Translations under genes and position numbers: made by a program | The notes under the pieces: generated by a model | Seen by the model: the letters and a program-made list of their open reading frames with translations, nothing else | Databases searched by the model: none | Told to the model about the DNA's origin: nothing | Shown: piece after piece, positions 43,485 to 50,838 of the stretch | Position numbering within the stretch: position 1 is the stretch's first letter | How the letters are laid out: each line of letters starts with the position of its first letter | Source of the DNA: Aeromicrobium sp. Leaf245 | GTDB lineage: Bacteria > Actinomycetota > Actinomycetes > Propionibacteriales > Nocardioidaceae | Assembly: GCF_942548115.1 (NCBI RefSeq) | Contig: NZ_OW824151.1 | Coordinates: forward strand, 3,162,001-3,226,000 | Direction of reading: 5' to 3' | Length of the DNA: 64,000 nucleotides

Positions 43485-44371
43485 TGGCACGACTGTCCGT
43501 CGCCAAGACCTACAAGCTGTACATCGGTGGCGCGTTCCCGCGCTCGGAGTCCGGCCGTACCTACCAGGTGCACGACCAGAAGGGGTCGCTCATGGCCAAC
43601 GCCGCCCTCGCCTCCCGCAAGGACGCCCGCAACGCCGTCGTCGCCGCCCGGTCCGGGTTCTCGAAGTGGGCCGGCGCCACGCCCTACAACCGCGGTCAGG
43701 TGCTGTACCGCGTGGCCGAGATGCTCGAGGCCCGCCGGACCGAGCTCGTCGACCTCATCGTGCAGAGCCGTGGCGCGACCGCCGCCCAGGCGCGCGCCGA
43801 GGTCGATGCGTCGATCGACCGCGTCGTGCACTTCGCCGGCTGGACCGACAAGCTGCCCGCCGTCTTCGGTGGCGCCAACGCGGTGTCGGGCCCGTACTTC
43901 AGCTACTCCGCACCCGAGCCCACCGGCGTCGTGGCCATCGCGGCGTCGCCGACGTCGGCCCTGCTGCCCCTCGTGGCCGCCGTGCTGCCCGTGCTCGCCG
44001 GCGGCAACAGCGTGGTCGTCGTGGCCTCCGAGGCCGACCCGACGGTCGCCGTGACCTTCGCCGAGGTCCTCGCCACGAGCGACGTGCCCGCGGGCGTCGT
44101 GAACGTGCTCACCGGCCGGGCCGCCGAGATGATGCCCTGGCTCGCGAGCCACGCCGACGTCAACGGTCTCGACCTCACCGGCATGGCGGCCGACGACCGT
44201 GTGGAGCTGGAGCGGTCGGCGTCGGGCACCGTGAAGCGGGTCTACTCCCCCCGCCGCGAGCCCGACTTCACCGCCGCCCCCGGCACCGCCCGCCTGCGCG
44301 CGTTCCTGGAGATCAAGACCGTCTGGCACCCCGTGGGCGCCGTGTCGCTGGCGGGTGGGTCGGCGTACTGA
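43484..44371 (+). CDS. Truncated aldehyde dehydrogenase-family protein without the catalytic half
   Basis: A 295-residue protein that aligns with only the N-terminal part of aldehyde dehydrogenases: YKLYIGGAFPRSESGRTYQV opening, RGQVLYRVAEMLEARRTEL and VVAIAASPTSALLPLVAAV in place of the usual PWNFP cofactor loop. It ends after a short divergent tail (WHPVGAVSLAGGSAY) and has no E-LGGK or catalytic Cys segment. It is not an obvious fragment of a recent break: the frame is intact, codon use is normal and it is coupled to the full-length enzyme by a TGATG overlap. A non-catalytic partner of that enzyme is the best reading; decay is the alternative. Confidence 0.8.
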   Translation: MARLSVAKTYKLYIGGAFPRSESGRTYQVHDQKGSLMANAALASRKDARNAVVAARSGFSKWAGATPYNRGQVLYRVAEMLEARRTELVDLIVQSRGATAAQARAEVDASIDRVVHFAGWTDKLPAVFGGANAVSGPYFSYSAPEPTGVVAIAASPTSALLPLVAAVLPVLAGGNSVVVVASEADPTVAVTFAEVLATSDVPAGVVNVLTGRAAEMMPWLASHADVNGLDLTGMAADDRVELERSASGTVKRVYSPRREPDFTAAPGTARLRAFLEIKTVWHPVGAVSLAGGSAY

Positions 44372-44547
44372 GGTTCGTCGCGTCCTCCGGTTGCGCCTCC
44401 TCGGCCCAGCCTGACCTGCGGCTGCACACGTCCGGCTGAGTCCCGGCCCGCGGCTGCGCGGTCTCGGGCGGGCCTTTGCCTGCTGCTGCGCCGTCCGGCT
44501 GGGTCCTCTCCTGCGGCTGCGTCGCTGTGAGCCCGAGTGGGGTTGGT

Positions 44548-44814
44548 CTCCGAGAGGGCCTCGACCGGAGCGGTGGGTCTCGGCCCGGCTGGGTCTGCTG
44601 GGCGCGGCCACGATTCTCCTTCTGTGCGTGATCTACGCAAGATTCTGCCTTCGCGTGCAGAAACCCCAACGATGCTGCGTTCAAGACGGAATCCCGTATC
44701 AATCGCAGCATCCTTCGACCCCTCACGCACCAACGCAGAATCTTGCGTCCCCGAGCCACCCCCCGAGAGCCCACCCGAGTCCGGACCCCGTCGCCGGTCG
44801 AGGCCCTTTCGGAG
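44548..44814. repeat. Boundary inverted repeats with hairpin centre
   Basis: The motif GGTCGAGGCCCTTTCGGAG ends at 44814, and its reverse complement with one mismatch begins at 44548. The enclosed centre carries a 14-bp perfect stem (44635-44648 with 44735-44748, ACGCAAGATTCTGC), two 22-base unpaired sides and a 9-bp inner stem (44671-44679 with 44704-44712). The full 21-base motif at 44794 is identical to 57742-57762. Confidence 0.8.
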
Positions 44815-44842
44815 AGCAGGTCCAGTCGCAGCCACAGCGACG

Positions 44843-44970
44843 CAGCACCGAGCGAAGGCCCAGCCGAGCCAGCGCAGCACCGATCGAACGCCCAGACGAG
44901 TCAGCACAACACGCAGCGAAGCTCAGACCGAGTCAGCGCAGCACCGAGCGAACGCCCAACCGAAGCGACG
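44843..44970. repeat. Four tandem 32-bp units
   Basis: Contiguous 32-bp units start at 44843, 44875, 44907 and 44939, with consensus opening CAGCACCGAGCGAACGCCCA. Divergence is 20-35%. No unique spacers separate them. Confidence 0.8.
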
Positions 44971-45006
44971 CAGCAGCAGCCCCACGGCCCCCGTGCGGAC
45001 GACCGC

Positions 45007-45471
45007 TCAGGCGCCGTTGGCCTCGATGAGGACGGTGACGGTCTCGGCGACGCACGCCGGCTTGTCCTTGCCCTTGATCTCGATCTGGTGACGCAGGGTC
45101 ACCTGCTGGCCGCGCTCGACGTCCTGGACGTCCAGCACCGTCACGCGGTTGCGCAGCTTCGAGCCGACGACCACCGGCGTCATGAACCGCACCTTGTTGA
45201 GGCCGTAGTTCACCCGCGCGACGTCGCCGGCGAAGGCGTAGACCTGGGCGCCCAGGAAGGGCAGCAGCGACAACGTCAGGTAGCCGTGGGCGATCGTGGC
45301 GCCGAACGGTCCCTCGGCCGCCCGCTCGGGATCGACGTGGATCCACTGACGGTCGCCGGTCGCGTCGGCGAAGAGGTCGATCCGCTCCTGGGAGATCTGG
45401 ACCCACTCGCTCACGCCCAGCTCGTCACCGACGGACCCGGCGACCTCGTGACGGTCGTTGAGCACACGCAT
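45007..45471 (-). CDS. MaoC-like (R)-hydratase / hotdog protein
   Basis: A 154-residue hotdog-fold protein of the MaoC/NodN group. LFADATGDRQWIHVDPERAA (about 36-55) contains the catalytic-type Asp and His of (R)-specific enoyl-CoA hydratases, followed by GPFGATIAHGYLTLSLLP. It would hydrate 2-enoyl-CoA or a related thioester. Ten bases separate it from the deoA stop, but TAGGGT at 45479-45484, seven bases before the ATG, may give it a separate transcript. Its link to nucleoside use is unclear. Confidence 0.88.
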   Translation of the reverse strand: MRVLNDRHEVAGSVGDELGVSEWVQISQERIDLFADATGDRQWIHVDPERAAEGPFGATIAHGYLTLSLLPFLGAQVYAFAGDVARVNYGLNKVRFMTPVVVGSKLRNRVTVLDVQDVERGQQVTLRHQIEIKGKDKPACVAETVTVLIEANGA

Positions 45472-45478
45472 GCAGTCG

Positions 45479-45484
45479 ACCCTA
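45479..45484 (-). promoter_or_regulatory. -10 hexamer of the MaoC gene overlapping the deoA stop codon
   Basis: TAGGGT on the minus strand. Its first three bases are the TAG stop of deoA (45484-45482), and it ends seven bases before the MaoC ATG. It suggests that the last gene can be transcribed alone. Confidence 0.4.
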
Positions 45485-46801
45485 ACCAATCCGGTCGATG
45501 ACCACATCCGCGGACGCGCCGCCGACGCCCGACGCGGTGGCCTCGACCCGCACCGCGCCCTCGAGCGCCTCGAGCGCGCGCTCGAAGCGTTCGGGCGTGT
45601 CGGTGTGCAGAGTCATCAGGGGCGCACCGGCACGAACCTCGTCGCCCGGCTTGGCGTGCAGCTCGATGCCCGCACCGGCCTGCACGTCCTCCCCCGGACG
45701 GGACCGACCCGCGCCGAGACGCCACGCCGAGACGCCGACGCCGAACGCGTCCAGGGTCGTGAGGACGCCGTCGGACTCGGCTGTCACCACGTGCGTCTCG
45801 CGGGCCGTGGGCAGCGGAGCGTCGGGGTCGCCACCCTGGGCGGAGATCATGCGCCGCCAGGCGTCCATCGCGCGACCGTCGGCCAGGGCGTCGGCCGGGT
45901 CGACGTCGGTGCGTCCGGCCGCCGCCAGCATCTCGCGGGCCAGGGCGAGCGTGAGGTCCACGACGTCGGAAGGCCCGCCCCCGGCGAGGACCTCGACCGA
46001 CTCGCGGACCTCGAGCGCGTTGCCCGCGGTGAGGCCGAGCGGGGTGGACATGTCGGTCAGCAGCGCCACGGTGGTCACGCCTGCGTCGGTGCCCAGCGCC
46101 ACCATCGTCTCGGCCAGCTCGCGCGCGTTCTCCTCGGTCTTCATGAACGCGCCAGACCCGACCTTCACGTCGAGCACGAGCGCGCCGGTGCCCTCGGCGA
46201 TCTTCTTGCTCATGATCGAGCTGGCGATGAGCGGGATCGCCTCGACGGTGCCGGTCACGTCGCGCAGGGCGTAGAGCTTCTTGTCCGCGGGCGCCAGGCC
46301 CGTGCCGGCCGCGCAGATGACGGCGCCGACGTCCTCCAGCTGCGCGAGCATCTCCTCGTTGCTGAGCGCGGCGCGCCATCCGGGGATCGACTCGAGCTTG
46401 TCGAGCGTGCCGCCGGTGTGCCCGAGCCCGCGGCCCGAGAGCTGCGGCACGGCCACGCCGCACGCCGCGACGAGCGGGGCGAGCGGGAGGGTGATCTTGT
46501 CCCCCACACCGCCCGTGGAGTGCTTGTCCGCGGTCGGACGGCTGAGGGACGAGAAGTCCATCCGCTCGCCGCTGGCGATCATGGCGTTCGTCCATCGGGC
46601 GATCTCGCGCCGGTCCATGCCGTTCAGCAGGATCGCCATGGCCAGGGCCGACATCTGCTCCGGTGCCACCACCCCGCGGGTGTAGGCGTCGACCACCCAG
46701 TCGATCTGCTCGTCGGTGAGGGCGTGCCGGTCGCGCTTGGCCGCGATGACCGCAGGGGCGTCGAAGCGCTCGGTGCCGGAGGGGGGCGGGGTCTGGCTCA
46801 T
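45482..46801 (-). CDS. deoA: Thymidine phosphorylase
   Basis: A 439-residue pyrimidine nucleoside phosphorylase. It splits thymidine/deoxyuridine to the base and deoxyribose-1-phosphate. DKHSTGGVGDKITLPLAPL (about 91-109) and SGRGLGHTGGTLDKLES (about 121-137, the family signature) form the phosphate and base sites; LVLDVKVGSGAFMKT contains the conserved Lys. The C-terminal beta-rich domain is complete. ATGA overlap with the P450 gene upstream makes it part of the nucleoside uptake operon. Deoxyribose-1-phosphate then needs a phosphopentomutase before DeoC. Confidence 0.95.
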   Translation of the reverse strand: MSQTPPPSGTERFDAPAVIAAKRDRHALTDEQIDWVVDAYTRGVVAPEQMSALAMAILLNGMDRREIARWTNAMIASGERMDFSSLSRPTADKHSTGGVGDKITLPLAPLVAACGVAVPQLSGRGLGHTGGTLDKLESIPGWRAALSNEEMLAQLEDVGAVICAAGTGLAPADKKLYALRDVTGTVEAIPLIASSIMSKKIAEGTGALVLDVKVGSGAFMKTEENARELAETMVALGTDAGVTTVALLTDMSTPLGLTAGNALEVRESVEVLAGGGPSDVVDLTLALAREMLAAAGRTDVDPADALADGRAMDAWRRMISAQGGDPDAPLPTARETHVVTAESDGVLTTLDAFGVGVSAWRLGAGRSRPGEDVQAGAGIELHAKPGDEVRAGAPLMTLHTDTPERFERALEALEGAVRVEATASGVGGASADVVIDRIG

Positions 46802-47991
46802 GTCAGGGTCACCTCGAGGGACTCGTAGCCGCGCAGCACCCAGGTGGGCCGGCGCGGGGCGACGCCGGTGAGCGCGATCGTGGGGAAGCGCTCGAGGAGC
46901 CGTCGGACGGTGATCTCGAGCTCGACGCGCGCGAGCGGCGCGCCCAGGCAGAAGTGCAGGCCCATGCCGAAGCCGACGTGGGGGTTGGGGTCGCGCGCGA
47001 CGTCGAAGTCGTCGGCCCGCTCGAACACGTCGGCGTCGCGGTTGGCCGAGCCCATGAGGCAGGCCACCGTCTCACCCGCACGGACGGTCACGCCCGCGAC
47101 CTCGACGTCGGTGGTGGCCGTCCGCTCGAACATCTGCAGAGGGGCGTCGTAGCGGATGAGCTCCTCGAGCGCGGTGGCCACGCTGACCTCACCCCCGGTG
47201 ACCCGGGCCAGCTGGTCGCGGTGCGACAGCAGCGCGTGCATGCCGTTGCCGAACACGTTGACCGACGCCTCGTGGCCGGCGTTGAGCAGGAGGACCACGG
47301 TCGCCACGAGCTCGTCGTCGCTGAAGCCCTTCCCGTCCTGCCGCTCCCTGACCAGGTCACTGACGAGGTCGTCGCCCGGCTCCCGGCGGCGCAGCTCGAC
47401 GACCTCACGCACGTAGGCGGCGAACTCGCTGCTGGCCGTCACGGCCGCGGCGCGGACGTCGTCGCCGACACCCTGCTCGTACATGTGCACGATGGCCTGG
47501 GACCAGTCGCGCAGCCGCTCGTGGTCCTCACGCGGCACACCGAGCAGGTCGGCGATGACGAACACCGGCATGGGCTCGGCGTAGCGCGCCAGCAGGTCGA
47601 CGGGCCGACCCGCACGGAGGTCGTCGGCGAGGTCGTCGAGCATCTCGTCGGCGAGCACCTCGATGCGCGGGCCCATCCGCTCCACGTGGCCGCGGGAGAA
47701 CGCACCGGCCAGCAGCCGACGCATGCGGGTGTGCTCCGGGGGCTCGTTCTCCATGAGCTGGTTGCGGTGCAGCGTGTTGAACGGCTCCATCTGCTCGGAG
47801 GGCTCCCAGTCCGTCCAGAGCCGACCGAGGCTGCGGTTGCGCAGCACGGCGCTCACCGCCGCGTGGGTGGTGGCCACCCATCGACCCTCCCGCTCCGACC
47901 GCAGCATCGGCCCGGCGGCGCGCCACCGGGCCAGCAACGGGTACGGGTCGTCGAGCAGGTCGGGGCTGGTGAGGTCGGGGACGACCGTCAC
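46798..47991 (-). CDS. Cytochrome P450
   Basis: A 397-residue soluble bacterial P450. VVLLLNAGHEASVN is the I-helix motif, with Ala where the oxygen-activating Thr normally stands; EELIRYDAPLQMFERT holds the ExxR pair; FGMGLHFCLGAPLARVE has the haem-ligating Cys348. Residues H-x-R in PPEHTRMRRLL are the helix C contact. It overlaps cdd at its GTG (GTGA) and deoA at its stop (ATGA), so it is locked inside the nucleoside operon. No ferredoxin or reductase gene is close. The substrate is unknown; oxidation of a modified nucleoside or base is a guess from context alone. Confidence 0.93.
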   Translation of the reverse strand: MTVVPDLTSPDLLDDPYPLLARWRAAGPMLRSEREGRWVATTHAAVSAVLRNRSLGRLWTDWEPSEQMEPFNTLHRNQLMENEPPEHTRMRRLLAGAFSRGHVERMGPRIEVLADEMLDDLADDLRAGRPVDLLARYAEPMPVFVIADLLGVPREDHERLRDWSQAIVHMYEQGVGDDVRAAAVTASSEFAAYVREVVELRRREPGDDLVSDLVRERQDGKGFSDDELVATVVLLLNAGHEASVNVFGNGMHALLSHRDQLARVTGGEVSVATALEELIRYDAPLQMFERTATTDVEVAGVTVRAGETVACLMGSANRDADVFERADDFDVARDPNPHVGFGMGLHFCLGAPLARVELEITVRRLLERFPTIALTGVAPRRPTWVLRGYESLEVTLT

Positions 47992-48461
47992 TCCTCGCCC
48001 CCCTGACCGGGAGCGCGGTCGTCGGCCCCCTCGCCGGAGGCGAGATCATCAGCACCGAACGCATCGGGCAGGACCTCGTCCATGGTCCGCACGCCCGAGG
48101 CGGTGAGCAGCTGCATGGCCGGACCTCCGTTCTCCCACAGGAGCTGACGGCACCGGCCGCACGGCATGAGCGGACGGCCCTCGCCGTCCACGCACGCGAC
48201 CGCGACCAGACGGCCACCGCCCGTGGCGTGCAGCGCGGAGACCATGCCGCACTCGGCGCACAGGGCCACGCCGTAGGCCGCGTTCTCAACGTTGCAGCCG
48301 AGCACCACCCGGCCGTCGTCGACCAGGCCGGCCACACCGACCTTGTAGTGCGAGTACGGGGCGTAGGCGCGCTGCATGACCTCGGTCGCGTACCTCGTGA
48401 GGGCGCCCCAGTCGACGGGGTCGTCGGCGGTGCTGATGCCGAGACCGAACGATTCGGCCAC
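47988..48461 (-). CDS. cdd: Cytidine deaminase
   Basis: A 157-residue homotetrameric-type cytidine deaminase. AYAPYSHYKVGVAG is the substrate region, NVENAAYGVALCAECGMVSA contains the CAE zinc/proton-shuttle motif, and LMPCGRCRQLLWE the PCxxC zinc ligands. It converts (deoxy)cytidine to (deoxy)uridine for DeoA. An acidic tail of about 25 residues (FGADDLASGEGADDRAPG) exceeds the usual length. The GTG overlaps the TAG of the permease gene by one base; the long frame upstream is permease antiphase sequence. Confidence 0.94.
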   Translation of the reverse strand: MAESFGLGISTADDPVDWGALTRYATEVMQRAYAPYSHYKVGVAGLVDDGRVVLGCNVENAAYGVALCAECGMVSALHATGGGRLVAVACVDGEGRPLMPCGRCRQLLWENGGPAMQLLTASGVRTMDEVLPDAFGADDLASGEGADDRAPGQGGEE

Positions 48462-49723
48462 TAGCCCGCACTCCCCTTGCGGTACGGCTTGCCGTCCGCG
48501 GCCGGCATGCGCAGGCGTTGGGAGAACAGCGCCAGCACGAGCAGCGTGGTGAGGTACGGCGTCATGCCGGTGAGGTCCTCCGGGACCGAGCTGGTCAGGA
48601 AGTACCAGCCGGCCACGACGACGCCCAGGAGCGCCGCCACGAGGGACGACCGACGTCCGTGCTGGCGCCACTGCCAGATGGCCAGCGCCACGAGGCCGAC
48701 GGCGACGAGCAGCAGCAGCCCGTGGATCGTGTCGCCACCGCCGCGCAGGCGCAGCGTGTCGGTGTAGCCGAACAGGCCGGCGCCGGCCAGCAGGCCGCCT
48801 GGACGCCAGTTGCCGAAGATCATGGCGGCCAGGCCGATGTAGCCGCGACCGCCGGTCTGTCCGTCGCGGAAGCCGTTGGCCGCCACGAGCGCCAGGAACC
48901 CGCCGGCCAGACCCGCGAACGCACCGGAGGTGACCACGGCGACGAACTTGTAGCGGATGACGTTCACGCCGAGCGACTCCGCCGCCGCCGGGCTCTCGCC
49001 CACCGAGCGCAGCCGCAGGCCGAACCGGGTCCGCCACAGCAGGTACCAGGTGAGCACGAACAGGGCGAGCGCGATGAGCGTGAGCACGTTGAGGTTCGAC
49101 ACGAGGGCACGCAGGAGCGCGGCCAGGTCGGACAGGAAGAACCAGTTCTTGGCCTCGAGGTCGCCGAGCGGGTCGGCGAGCGCACTGATGGTGATGCTCG
49201 GCAGGTCGTCGATGCGCGGCGACTGCGTCTGACCACCGCCGGGCACGCCCGTGAACGCGAGCACCGCGAGGTACTGCACGGCGCCGAGCGCGATGATGTT
49301 GATCGCGACGCCGGAGACGATGTGGTCGACGCCGAAGATGACGGTGGCCACGGCGTGCAGCAGCCCGCCCAGGGCGCCGAAGCCGATGGCACCCAGCACG
49401 CCCCACCATGGACCCACGAAGTAGCCGTAGTAGCCGGCGCCGAAGGTGCCGAGGATCATCATGCCCTCGAGGCCGATGTTCACCACGCCCGCGCGCTCGG
49501 CCCACAGGCCGCCCAGGCCGGCCAGACCGATCGGCACCGCTGCCACGAGGGTCGCGCGCAGCGTGCCCGAGGAGTTGAGGTCGTCGGCTCCGGTGATCAC
49601 CCGCAGCGCGGAGAACAGCAGCAGCAGACCCGCGATGCCGAGCAGCACCACCGGGAACGTGATCCGCGACCTCGTCGCGGGAGCCGTCGGCGCGCCGCCG
49701 ACCGGTGGAGTCGCGATGCTCAT
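48461..49723 (-). CDS. ABC transporter permease (BMP/nucleoside family)
   Basis: A 420-residue polytopic permease of the BPD_transp_2 family, NupQ/YufQ-like. About ten hydrophobic helices are visible after a short Pro/Ala N-terminus. WAERAGVVNIGLEGMMILGTFGA (split at residues ~65-87) is the hallmark NIGLEG motif, and SVGESPAAAESLGVNV is the EAA-like loop that contacts the ATPase. Ends in a charged KGSAG tail. ATGA overlap with the paired permease gene upstream. Together with that permease it forms the nucleoside channel. Confidence 0.93.
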   Translation of the reverse strand: MSIATPPVGGAPTAPATRSRITFPVVLLGIAGLLLLFSALRVITGADDLNSSGTLRATLVAAVPIGLAGLGGLWAERAGVVNIGLEGMMILGTFGAGYYGYFVGPWWGVLGAIGFGALGGLLHAVATVIFGVDHIVSGVAINIIALGAVQYLAVLAFTGVPGGGQTQSPRIDDLPSITISALADPLGDLEAKNWFFLSDLAALLRALVSNLNVLTLIALALFVLTWYLLWRTRFGLRLRSVGESPAAAESLGVNVIRYKFVAVVTSGAFAGLAGGFLALVAANGFRDGQTGGRGYIGLAAMIFGNWRPGGLLAGAGLFGYTDTLRLRGGGDTIHGLLLLVAVGLVALAIWQWRQHGRRSSLVAALLGVVVAGWYFLTSSVPEDLTGMTPYLTTLLVLALFSQRLRMPAADGKPYRKGSAG

Positions 49724-50838
49724 CGACTCACTCCTTCCGTCGTGGGGCCGGTCGGTCTGTCGTCGTCGAGGGTCGCGGCCACCTGGCGCTGCTCGAGCCG
49801 CACACCGTAGCGACGCACCACCTCGTAGGCGATGACGACGGTCAGCACGATCGTCCCCTGCGTGATCTTGACGATGTCGGGCGAGACGTCGAGCAGGATC
49901 TGCAGCGGGTTGGACTGCTCGTCCAGGAAGGCGAACAGCAGTGCGCCGAGCGCGATGCCGATCGGGTGGTTGCGACCCAGCAGCGCGATCGCGATGCCCG
50001 CGAAGCCGAGGCCCGACTGGAAGGTCGAGCCGTACGCGAAGGCCTCGCCGAACAGGATCGGCAGACCCACGAGGCCCGCCGCCGCACCGGACAGCAGCAT
50101 CGAGACGAGGACCATCTTCTTGACGTCGATGCCGGAGGCCACCGCGGCGCTCTCGGAGAGGCCGGTGGCCCGCAGGTCGAAGCCGAACCGGGTCTTGTTG
50201 ATGACGAGCCAGTACGCGACTCCCACGAGGATCGCGAGGAACACGAACCCGTAGACCTGGTTCGGCGCCCCGGGGAAGAGCGTGAAGCCGGGGATCCGGC
50301 TGCCCTCCGGGATCTCCTTGGTGGCCACGATGTTGGAGCCCGGGTCGCTCACGGCCGCCTTGCGCAGCATGAAGGCCACGAGGGCGGTCGCGATCGCGTT
50401 GAGCATGATCGTGGAGATCACCTCCGAGACGCCGCGCGTGACGCGCAGGAGCCCGGCGATGCCGGCCCAGGCCGCACCCACCAGCATCGCGGCGAGGATC
50501 GCGGCGGCCGTGTTGAGCCAGCCGGGCAGCCACGCCTCGCCGGCCACGACCGCGGCGGCGAACGACGCCACGCGGTACTGGCCGTCGACGCCGATGTTGA
50601 ACAGGTTCATCCGGAAGCCGATGGCCACCGCCACGCCCGACAGGTAGTAGACCGTGGCCGCGTTGACGATGTTGGTGAGCCCGCGCGCCTCGGGAACGCT
50701 GAGGATCTGGCCCCACACACCACCGACGGAGTCGCCGGCCACGACGAGCACCAGGCTCGTGATGAGGAACGCCGCCACGAGGGCGAGGACGGGCGCGGCC
50801 GCCGCGAGGGCGATGCGCTTGAGTCGCTGGTCGGTCAT
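49720..50838 (-). CDS. ABC transporter permease (BMP/nucleoside family)
   Basis: A 372-residue permease, NupP/YufP-like, of the same family as its neighbour, with about nine or ten helices. FRMNLFNIGVDGQYRVA contains the NIG-type motif, and RATGLSESAAVASGIDV is the ATPase-contact loop. VSEVISTIMLNAIA is typical of the BMP-linked transporters. A hydrophilic tail (ATLDDDRPTGPTTEG) ends the protein. Starts with ATGA overlap at the ATPase stop and ends with ATGA overlap at the second permease. Confidence 0.93.
   Translation of the reverse strand: MTDQRLKRIALAAAAPVLALVAAFLITSLVLVVAGDSVGGVWGQILSVPEARGLTNIVNAATVYYLSGVAVAIGFRMNLFNIGVDGQYRVASFAAAVVAGEAWLPGWLNTAAAILAAMLVGAAWAGIAGLLRVTRGVSEVISTIMLNAIATALVAFMLRKAAVSDPGSNIVATKEIPEGSRIPGFTLFPGAPNQVYGFVFLAILVGVAYWLVINKTRFGFDLRATGLSESAAVASGIDVKKMVLVSMLLSGAAAGLVGLPILFGEAFAYGSTFQSGLGFAGIAIALLGRNHPIGIALGALLFAFLDEQSNPLQILLDVSPDIVKITQGTIVLTVVIAYEVVRRYGVRLEQRQVAATLDDDRPTGPTTEGVSR

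Larger units (their letters stand above)
44372..45006. repeat. Gene-free repeat island 1
   Basis: 635 bases without a credible gene. The left part (44401-44530) has units with CTGCGGCTGCG/TCCGGCTG at about 31-32 base spacing. An inverted boundary motif (44548-44568) and its direct counterpart (44794-44814) enclose 225 bases with a long imperfect hairpin. The right part has four tandem 32-bp units (44843-44970). Open frames here are long only because of high G+C. Confidence 0.85.

Noticed and set aside
43484-44371. Pseudogene call for the short aldehyde dehydrogenase
   Set aside because: The frame is intact, codon use is normal and it is coupled to its neighbour; no remnant of the missing C-terminal half is found downstream.
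44843-44970. CRISPR-like repeated units of 32 bp
   Set aside because: The units are contiguous with no unique spacers and diverge by 20-35%; no cas gene is present. It is a degenerate tandem repeat.
44537-45091. Open frames inside repeat island 1
   Set aside because: They follow the 32-bp repeats, have Arg/Ser/Pro-rich random composition in several frames at once, and no ribosome site or conserved motif.
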